NCBI GenBank assembly: GCA_024958715.1
Contig: JANWUS010000084.1
Span: 1-50,460, forward strand
From: Cyanobium sp. FGCU52
Lineage (GTDB): Bacteria > Cyanobacteriota > Cyanobacteriia > PCC-6307 > Cyanobiaceae
Direction of reading: 5' to 3'
Length of the DNA: 50,460 nucleotides
The notes beneath the pieces were generated by a model. It saw nothing but the letters and a program-made list of their open reading frames with translations, did no database searches and had not been told where the DNA came from. Both the position numbers and the translations under genes were made by a program. Positions 42,991 to 50,460 of this stretch are shown one piece after another (the stretch's first letter is position 1; every line of letters starts with the position of its first letter).

Positions 42991-44005
42991 ACCCCTGCAC
43001 ATGGGTGCGGCCGAAGCTGCGGCAGCGTTCCTGGAGCTCGGGATCCCCCAGCAGCTGCAACAGGGCCCCGGCGAGAGCCGCCGGATCCCTTGGGGGCACC
43101 AGCAGCCCCGCCTGGCCGTGGGGAACCACCTCCGGGATCGCGGCCGCGGTGGTGCTCACCACCGGCAGTCCGGCGGCCATGGCTTCCAGGAAGACGATGC
43201 CGAAGCCCTCCTGTTCCGAAGGAAGGCAGAACACGCTGGCGCGGCCGTACCAAGCCCGCACCTCGGCATCGCTGGCCAGGGCACCCAGCAGCTCCACCTG
43301 CTCCTCCAGGCCGAGGCGCTGCACCAGGGCCACCAGCTCGCCATGCTCGGGACCATCGCCGATCACCGTGAGCCGGGCCTGGGGCAGGCGCTGAACCACC
43401 GTGGCGAAGGCCGTGATCAGATCGGCGATCCGCTTGCGCGGGTACTGGCGGGCGACGCAGAGCACCCGGAACGGCTCCCGTTCCGGAGCGGCGGCGGCGT
43501 CCGCCGGCTGCCAGAGGGCGAGATCAATCCCCTCGGGCACCTGCCGCAGCCGCTCGGGTGGCACCCCGTAGTGGGCGTGGATCCGCTCGCAGCAGTAGCG
43601 GCTGGTGGAGAGCACCAGGTCGGCCCGGCGGGCGTTACGGCGTTCCAGGAGCGCGAGAAGGCCCAGCATCCGCCGCGGCCAGCCCCGTTCGCAGCGGGCC
43701 TCCTCGGCCAGCACCCCCTTGATGGAGCAGACGTAGGGCACCGGGCAGGCGCCCGCGAGGCGGAAGCCATCGATGTCGAAGCCGACGATCAGGTCGTAGG
43801 CGCCGCCGGCGAGGCGGCGGGGGAGGCGGAGGTTGTAGGCGAGCCGGCGAGCGAGCAGCGGCAGGCCGGCGGGTGGCGGCGGCAGGATCCGTTCCACCCG
43901 ATGGCCCCGGGCCGTGAGGGCCTCGGCCAGGCCACCGATCGCCACCGCCGTGCCGCTGCCCTCGGCCGCCTGCTGCAGCCAGGAATCGAGGAAGGCGATG
44001 CGCAT
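42896..44005 (-). CDS. Family 4 glycosyltransferase
   Basis: The 369-residue protein has the two Rossmann-like domains of GT-B retaining transferases. The N-terminal acceptor domain (MRIAFLDSWLQQAAEGSGTA, GGLAEALTARGHRVERIL) is followed by the donor domain with VLCVARQYPRKRIADLITAF, LTVIGDGPEHGELVALVQRL and the GT4 signature EGFGIVFLEAMAAGLPVVST, containing the E-x7-E motif that binds the nucleotide sugar. Sugar and acceptor are unknown; surface polysaccharide or glycolipid is likely. It lies 10 bases after purF on the same strand, an unexpected partner, and its C-terminal end overlaps the phytochelatin-synthase-like gene. Confidence 0.9.
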   Translation of the reverse strand: MRIAFLDSWLQQAAEGSGTAVAIGGLAEALTARGHRVERILPPPPAGLPLLARRLAYNLRLPRRLAGGAYDLIVGFDIDGFRLAGACPVPYVCSIKGVLAEEARCERGWPRRMLGLLALLERRNARRADLVLSTSRYCCERIHAHYGVPPERLRQVPEGIDLALWQPADAAAAPEREPFRVLCVARQYPRKRIADLITAFATVVQRLPQARLTVIGDGPEHGELVALVQRLGLEEQVELLGALASDAEVRAWYGRASVFCLPSEQEGFGIVFLEAMAAGLPVVSTTAAAIPEVVPHGQAGLLVPPRDPAALAGALLQLLGDPELQERCRSFGRTHVQGFSWDRVAERFLAAVAPLMPPEPSRPPVPAER

Positions 44006-44015
44006 CGCCGCCGGC

Positions 44016-45533
<1,518 letters not shown>

Positions 45534-45541
45534 GGGGTTCC

Positions 45542-47902
45542 TCAGTGGTCGGGCGGGGGACCGGCCGCCGCGAGACGGCGGGGGATCGCCTGCTCGTAGC
45601 TGCCCAGCAGGGCCTCGATCGGCAGGTGGAGCAGGGTGGTGCCGGCCTGCGCGAGGCTGAGGCTGGATCCGGCCTCCACCACCCCCAGGCAGCGGGCGGG
45701 TACGGCCGGCGCGGCCCGGTCGAGTGCCTCCTGCCAGGCCACGGTGGCGGCCGGGGGCACGCTCACCAGCACCCGGGCACCGCCCTCGGCGAACAGCAGG
45801 CGGTCGGGCCGCAGGTCGGCGGCGGGCAGCTCGATGTGGGCGCCGAGCCCGGAGGCGATGCAGCATTCGGCCAGCGCCACCGCCAGGCCGCCGTCGCTGA
45901 GGTCGTGGGCGGAGGCCACCAGCCCGGCGGCGATCGACTGCCGCAGGAAGCTCTGCACGCCGCGCTCGAGTTCCAGATCCGGCAGGGGCGGGCGGCCGGT
46001 GAGCAGGCCATGCACCACCGCCAGATAGCTGCTGGCGCCCAGCCCCACCCGTTCGTCGGCGGCGGCCTCCAGCGGTGCACCCAGCAGCCAGATCGCATCG
46101 CCCGGCGAGCGCCAGGCCAGGCCCCGCACCTGCTCGAGGTCGTGCACCAGGCCGATCATGCCCACCACCGGCGTGGGGTGGATGGGCTGCAGGCGGCCGT
46201 CCGGGAGGCGGGTTTCGTTGTACAGCGAGACGTTGCCGCCGGTGACCGGCGTGGCCAGCACGCGGCAGGCCTCCGACAGGCCGCGGCAGGCCATCGCCAG
46301 CTGCCAGTAGCCGGTGGCGGTTTCCGGGGAGGGGAAGTTGAGGTTGTCGGTGACGGCCAGGGGCTCGGCACCGGTGCAGCTGAGGTTGCGGGCCGCCTCG
46401 GCCACCGCGGCCATGCCTCCTCGCTCGGGGTCCAGGGCCACCCAGCGGTTGGGACAGTCGACCACCGCCGCCACGCCACGGCGGGCCGCGGCCATCGCGC
46501 CTTCCCCCTGCTGGGGCCGCAGCCGCACCACGGCCGCATCGGCCCCACCGGGCGGCACCACGGTGTTGGCCTGCACCTGGTGGTCGTACTGGCGGTACAC
46601 CCAGCGCTTGGAGCCGATGGTGGGGTCGTCGAGCAGGCGCAGCAGCACGTCGGCCCAGGGGACGGTGCCGTCGTCGAGGGCGATCCCGGACGGGCCGGCG
46701 GCGGGAAGGTCGTGCTCGCGCCAGTTCCAGTGCTCCCGGATCTCGGCCGGAGGCTCAGAGATGAGCTCATGGCGGTTGATCGGCGTGTCGTCCGCCAGGG
46801 CGCTGGCGGGCACCTCCGCCGCCACCTCGCCCTTCTGCAGCACCCGCACCACGTTCTCCTCCAGCACCCGGCCCACCACCGCGGCCTGCAGGCCCCAGCG
46901 GGTGAAGCGGGCCATCAGGTCGTGCTCGCGGCCGGGCTTGACCACGAACAGCATCCGCTCCTGGGATTCCGAGAGCAGGAACTCGTAGGGGGTCATGCCG
47001 GCCTCGCGGGCGGGCACGCGATCGAGATCCAGCTCGATGCCCAGGCCCCCTTTCGCGGCCATCTCCGAGCAGCTGCAGGTGAGGCCGGCGGCGCCCATGT
47101 CCTGGGCGGCCACCACATCGCCGCTCTGGAAGGCCTCGAGGCAGGCCTCGATCAGCCCCTTCTCCAGGAACGGATCGCCCACCTGCACGGCGGGGCGGTC
47201 GTCGAGAGAGGCCTCGGTGAGCTCGGCGGAGGCGAAGCTGGCGCCGCCCATGCCGTCGCGGCCGGTGGTGCTGCCCACATACACCACGGGATAGCCCACC
47301 CCTTCAGCACCGGAGCAGACGATCTCCTCGGTCTCCATCAGCCCCAGGGCCATGGCGTTGACCAGGGGATTGCCGGAGTAGCTGGGGTCGAAGGCCACCT
47401 CCCCGCCCACGGTGGGCACGCCCACGCAGTTGCCGTAGTGGGCGATGCCGGCCACCACGCCCTCCATCAGGCCCACGTTGCGCTCGTCCTCGAGCGGACC
47501 GAAGCGCAGGGCATTGAGGAGGGCGATCGGGCGGGCGCCCATGGTGAAGATGTCGCGCAGGATGCCGCCCACGCCGGTGGCCGCCCCCTGGAACGGCTCC
47601 ACGGCCGAGGGGTGGTTGTGGCTCTCGATCTTGAAGGCCAGCCGCTGCCCCTCTCCCAGATCCACCACGCCGGCGTTCTCGCCAGGGCCCACCAGGATGC
47701 GCGGACCGGTGGTGGGGAACCCCTGCAGCAGGGGGCGGGAGTTGCGGTAACAGCAGTGCTCCGACCACATCACCCCGAACATGCCCAGCTCGGCCCGGTT
47801 GGGAGCGCGGCCGAGGCGACGGCAGATCTCGTCGTAGTCGGCCTGGCTCAGGTTCTCCTTCTTCAGCGCTTCGGGCACCGAGTACGAGGGGGAGGCCACC
47901 AC
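45542..47902 (-). CDS. purL: Phosphoribosylformylglycinamidine synthase subunit PurL
   Basis: This is the small form (786 residues) of PurL, which works with separate PurQ and PurS subunits to amidate FGAR. Signature segments are [77 protein letters not shown] and [19 protein letters not shown]. It begins 54 bases after the PRC-barrel gene and is followed by purF, the usual purLF pair of picocyanobacteria. Confidence 0.96.
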   Translation of the reverse strand: MVASPSYSVPEALKKENLSQADYDEICRRLGRAPNRAELGMFGVMWSEHCCYRNSRPLLQGFPTTGPRILVGPGENAGVVDLGEGQRLAFKIESHNHPSAVEPFQGAATGVGGILRDIFTMGARPIALLNALRFGPLEDERNVGLMEGVVAGIAHYGNCVGVPTVGGEVAFDPSYSGNPLVNAMALGLMETEEIVCSGAEGVGYPVVYVGSTTGRDGMGGASFASAELTEASLDDRPAVQVGDPFLEKGLIEACLEAFQSGDVVAAQDMGAAGLTCSCSEMAAKGGLGIELDLDRVPAREAGMTPYEFLLSESQERMLFVVKPGREHDLMARFTRWGLQAAVVGRVLEENVVRVLQKGEVAAEVPASALADDTPINRHELISEPPAEIREHWNWREHDLPAAGPSGIALDDGTVPWADVLLRLLDDPTIGSKRWVYRQYDHQVQANTVVPPGGADAAVVRLRPQQGEGAMAAARRGVAAVVDCPNRWVALDPERGGMAAVAEAARNLSCTGAEPLAVTDNLNFPSPETATGYWQLAMACRGLSEACRVLATPVTGGNVSLYNETRLPDGRLQPIHPTPVVGMIGLVHDLEQVRGLAWRSPGDAIWLLGAPLEAAADERVGLGASSYLAVVHGLLTGRPPLPDLELERGVQSFLRQSIAAGLVASAHDLSDGGLAVALAECCIASGLGAHIELPAADLRPDRLLFAEGGARVLVSVPPAATVAWQEALDRAAPAVPARCLGVVEAGSSLSLAQAGTTLLHLPIEALLGSYEQAIPRRLAAAGPPPDH

Positions 47903-47956
47903 GGCGCCGCAAACGCAACAGTTCCTCCAGTATCCGTTCCGGGGTGCCGGCCCCCC

Positions 47957-48814
47957 TCAGACCCAGGGATCGTCGTCGTCGCGGCCGCGGTAGCGGTCGG
48001 GCGGCCGCCGCTCCGGCCCGGGGGTCCGGGGCTCGGGGCGGGCATCACCGTCCTCGTGGACATCCTCGTCGATCCAGTCGTCGTAGGCGCCGGGCCCCAT
48101 GTCCTGCTCGGTGTCCTCCTCCCACGGCCGGCCGTCGTCCCGTCCGGGACGCTCCTGGCGCTCATCCCAGGGAGGCTCCTCCAGCCAGCCCTCCAGCCGA
48201 TCCTCCAGCCGTCCGCCAGCCTGCTGGAACTGGTCCCGCAGCCGGGCCGTCTCCTCGCCCACCTGATCGCGCCAGCGACGGGAGCGGCGCAGGAATTCCT
48301 GACGCACGCTCGCCCGGGCCAGGGGCAGGTCGTCGAGACCGCGCACGGCGCTGAACACCCGCCCGGGCTGCTGGTCGACGATGCGATCGGGAACCAGGCG
48401 CCAGCGGCTGCTGCCCGGCAGGCGCGGGTCGCTGCGGGACACCAGGTAGTGGCGGATCCGGCCGGTGCGCAGCTCCACCGCCGCATCGGCGATGCTGCCC
48501 AGGGGCTGGCCATCGCCGCCCAGCAGCACCGCCTCCAGCAGGGTGGGCAGGCGGCGCAGGGTCTCCGGATCGGTCTCCGAAGCCCCCCCGCGCACGAACG
48601 CCTCCGTCTCGCTCAGCCCCTTGAGCTGGTCGAGGCGCCACACCTCGCGCCGCTGACCGAAGGCCGAGGGGCGGCTGGCCCAGCCCAGCAAGCGATGCAC
48701 GGGAGGATGCATCCAGGCGATCGCCCCGGGGCCGTGGTCGAGGCCCTGATCGCAGCGCACCCGGCGCCGCAGCAGATCGCTCAGCAGCAGCTGCTCGGGG
48801 AGGGCCGACGGCAC
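47957..48814 (-). CDS. PRC-barrel domain protein
   Basis: The 285-residue protein carries two beta-barrel-like units resembling PRC barrels: residues ~8-65 (LLLSDLLRRRVRCDQG ... REVWRLDQLKG) and ~85-145 (LEAVLLGGDGQPLGSIADAA ... RHYLVSRSDPRLPGSS). The rest is charged, with a helical segment (LRDQFQQAGGRLEDRLEGWL) and a disordered Asp/Arg/Pro-rich C-terminus. It occupies the slot between dnaN and purL that is conserved in Prochlorococcus and Synechococcus from memory. PRC barrels appear in ribosome maturation factors and photosynthetic reaction centres; the role here is unknown. It starts 4 bases after the dnaN stop. Confidence 0.7.
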   Translation of the reverse strand: MPSALPEQLLLSDLLRRRVRCDQGLDHGPGAIAWMHPPVHRLLGWASRPSAFGQRREVWRLDQLKGLSETEAFVRGGASETDPETLRRLPTLLEAVLLGGDGQPLGSIADAAVELRTGRIRHYLVSRSDPRLPGSSRWRLVPDRIVDQQPGRVFSAVRGLDDLPLARASVRQEFLRRSRRWRDQVGEETARLRDQFQQAGGRLEDRLEGWLEEPPWDERQERPGRDDGRPWEEDTEQDMGPGAYDDWIDEDVHEDGDARPEPRTPGPERRPPDRYRGRDDDDPWV

Positions 48815-48818
48815 GGGC

Positions 48819-49970
48819 TCAGCTGCGGATCTGCACGGGCATCACCAGGTAGGTGAAGGTCTCCTCGCCATCCACCGGTACCAGCACCGCTGGGGTGGTG
48901 GGGGCATTGGCCTGGAGGGCGACCCGCTCCGCCGCCATGGCCTTGAGCCCATCGAGCAGGTAGCGGACGTTGAAGGCGATCCCCAGGGCCTCCCCCTCGA
49001 TCTCGGCGGCCAGGGCCTCCGAACCGCTGCCCACATCCTGGGCATCGGCCCGGATCATCACCTTGCCGGCCACGGGATCGGCGGAGAGCTTCACCACGTT
49101 GTTGTGCTGGTCCGCCAGCACCGCCACCCGCTCCAGGGCGGCCACGAACCCGCGCCGGTCGAGCGTGATCCGCCGCTGGAAGGCGGGGGGCAGCAGCTGG
49201 CGGTAGTTGGGGTAGGTGCCGTCGAGGCTGCGGCTGGTGAGCACCTGGTCGGCCGAGAGCACCACCACCTGGCCGCGCTCGCAGAACAGGCTCAGGGGCT
49301 CCGCCGAGGCGCGTCCCGCCAGCAGACGTTCCAGCTCCCGCAGGGAACGGGCCGGGACGGTGACCGCGAACGGTTCTCCCCCCTCGGCGGCAGCGTCCTC
49401 GGCGAGGGCGTGGGGCAGGCGCAGCACCGCCAGACGGTGGCCGTCGGTGGCGGCGCATTCCAGCCCTTCGGCACCGAGCTGCAGGTGCACGCCGGTGAGC
49501 AGCTGCTTGGCCTCGTCACCGCTGCTGGCGAACAGGGTGGCGCGCAGTCCGCGCACCAGGGACTCGGCATCGAGGCGGACCGGGGTGCCGGTCTGCACCA
49601 GGGGCAGATCGGGGAAGTCGTCGGCGGGCATGCCCCGCATGCGGTAGCTGCCGGAGTGGCTGGTGAGCTCCACCTGCTCCTCCCCCTCGGGGCAGCTCAG
49701 GGTGATCGGACTGTCGGCCGACAGCCGCGAGACGATCTCACCGAACAGGCGGGCGGGCAGGGTGATCGCTCCGCTGCTCTCCACCGCGGCGGGCAGGCTG
49801 GTCTGGATGCCGAGGCTGAGGTCGAAGCCGGTGAGGCTGAGGCGTCCGGTGGCGGCGTCAGCTGTGAGCAGCACGTTGGCCAGCACCGGATGGGTGGGGC
49901 GAGCGGCCACCGCCCGGCTGACGAGCTGAAGGCTGGAATTGAGTTCGGCCTGGGAACAGACCAGCTTCAT
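48819..49970 (-). CDS. dnaN: DNA polymerase III beta subunit (sliding clamp)
   Basis: DnaN forms the ring-shaped dimer that tethers the replicative polymerase to DNA. The 383-residue protein has the three-domain clamp layout, with the N-terminal MKLVCSQAELNSSLQLVSRA, the TDGHRLAVLRL segment of the second domain, RSLDGTYPNYRQLLPP of the hydrophobic-cleft region and the C-terminal VDGEETFTYLVMPVQIRS, where the last residues form the protein-binding cleft. It is transcribed away from the non-coding region on its right, the position expected beside a cyanobacterial replication origin. Confidence 0.97.
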   Translation of the reverse strand: MKLVCSQAELNSSLQLVSRAVAARPTHPVLANVLLTADAATGRLSLTGFDLSLGIQTSLPAAVESSGAITLPARLFGEIVSRLSADSPITLSCPEGEEQVELTSHSGSYRMRGMPADDFPDLPLVQTGTPVRLDAESLVRGLRATLFASSGDEAKQLLTGVHLQLGAEGLECAATDGHRLAVLRLPHALAEDAAAEGGEPFAVTVPARSLRELERLLAGRASAEPLSLFCERGQVVVLSADQVLTSRSLDGTYPNYRQLLPPAFQRRITLDRRGFVAALERVAVLADQHNNVVKLSADPVAGKVMIRADAQDVGSGSEALAAEIEGEALGIAFNVRYLLDGLKAMAAERVALQANAPTTPAVLVPVDGEETFTYLVMPVQIRS

Positions 49971-50460
49971 GGCAGGGGCGCGGTTGAAGAACGACGGACG
50001 GTCGGGCCCACGGTTTCACAGGGCGTGCGAAAGCGCAACGGGCCGAACCTTTTCCCCGGGTCTTCTGTTCTGAGATGGATCTGGATCTAGAAAGAGAAAA
50101 ACAACCCGTCGTAGAAGGGGGCGTGGAAACAGAGGAAAACCCGTGACTTCCCTGTGCAGGCGGCCTTTTCTGCTCCCGCATGCCTGGGGAATGTCTGGAA
50201 CGACCGAGCCCGGCAATCACCTTTTCCGCCGTTTCCCGGGGCTGGGGGAAAGCACGCGCCTGCCCAGGCTCCGTGGCCAGTTCGGTTCTCCCCTCAAGGG
50301 GGGGGCGGCTTTCCCCAGCCTTCCCTTGGGTCGGTTTGTCGACTGGCGCCGGTCCAGGCGCGCCGTTCGCTGCGGGCGCAGCCGGAGGGAGCCTGGCTCG
50401 CAGGCGCCCTAGGAGCCTGTCGCACATACCCCCCATAACCACCTTCTCCACAGACGCCCG
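49971..50460. other. Gene-free region upstream of dnaN, candidate oriC
   Basis: No gene-like frame is visible in these 490 bases. The region contains an AT-rich pocket (about 50084-50105) and repeated TTTTCC / GGAAAA cores on both strands (near 50050, 50122-50139, 50165 and 50221). A near-DnaA box, TTCTCCACA, lies at 50444-50452, one base from TTATCCACA or TTTTCCACA. GTTTCCACG on the minus strand (50122-50130) matches TTTTCCACA at 7 of 9 positions. In Synechococcus elongatus the origin lies next to dnaN with TTTTCCACA-type boxes. This region is thus a candidate origin, probably continuing beyond the window; no perfect box was found. The dnaN promoter must also lie here. Confidence 0.4.

Overview
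The window is a GC-rich (estimated by eye at 65-70 %), densely coding piece of a picocyanobacterial chromosome, most probably of a Cyanobium / freshwater Synechococcus-type organism. The evidence is the gene content: a thylakoid-lumen-type cyclophilin, Calvin-cycle type GAPDH (gap2), and the cyanobacterial families DUF4079, DUF1830, HpsJ-like and DUF502. The gene order running leftwards from dnaN (PRC-barrel protein, purL, purF, gyrA/parC-like, TPR, queG, HpsJ, DUF502, nusB, ftsY, rsbU-like, argH, RRM protein, dusA, grpE, dnaJ, tusA-like, rsgA, ybaB, murB, murC, gap2, thiL, cyclophilin, efp, accB, pdxA) is, from memory, the order seen at the start of Prochlorococcus and marine Synechococcus genomes. 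The window is therefore the reverse complement of the dnaN-proximal side of the origin, and positions 49971-50460 are a candidate oriC.

Layout. 1-8.9 kb is an accessory stretch: a frameshifted UPF0126 membrane channel gene, a DM13/DUF4079 pair divergent from an ECF sigma factor / RskA-type anti-sigma pair, a lower-GC HPP membrane protein gene, an outer-membrane barrel with an unusual Arg/Asp-rich insert, DUF1830, three small helical proteins, a single-domain AbrB-type membrane protein, and two small exported proteins. 8.9-12.5 kb carries an SNF2 helicase with a HARP-like N-terminus divergent from an HNH endonuclease, a small membrane protein partly antisense to the HNH gene, an NAD(P)-binding SDR protein, and a 52-aa membrane protein whose start codon overlaps that of pdxA. 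12.5-24.1 kb holds core metabolism and cell-wall genes (pdxA, accB, efp, cyclophilin, thiL, gap2, murC, murB, ybaB) and a tight grpE-dnaJ-tusA-rsgA chaperone/ribosome operon.

24.2-28.0 kb is a pilB-pilT-pilC type IV pilus motor operon. 28.0-37.7 kb contains an HI0933-type flavoprotein divergent from dusA, then a long leftward cluster (HpsJ-like, DUF502, nusB, ftsY, a GAF-PP2C phosphatase, argH, a Gly-rich RRM protein). 37.7-43.0 kb runs rightward: queG, a TPR protein, a gyrA/parC-type topoisomerase subunit and a phytochelatin-synthase-like peptidase. These converge on a leftward block of a GT4 glycosyltransferase, purF, purL, a PRC-barrel protein and dnaN.

No rRNA, tRNA, CRISPR array, insertion sequence or prophage was seen. 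The most interesting leads are the HARP-like SNF2 / HNH pair (the two activities fused in eukaryotic ZRANB3), the sigma/anti-sigma module facing a DM13/DUF4079 operon, the origin-like region beside dnaN, several overlapping or antisense gene ends, and the GT4 plus phytochelatin-synthase pair inserted into an otherwise conserved core gene order.
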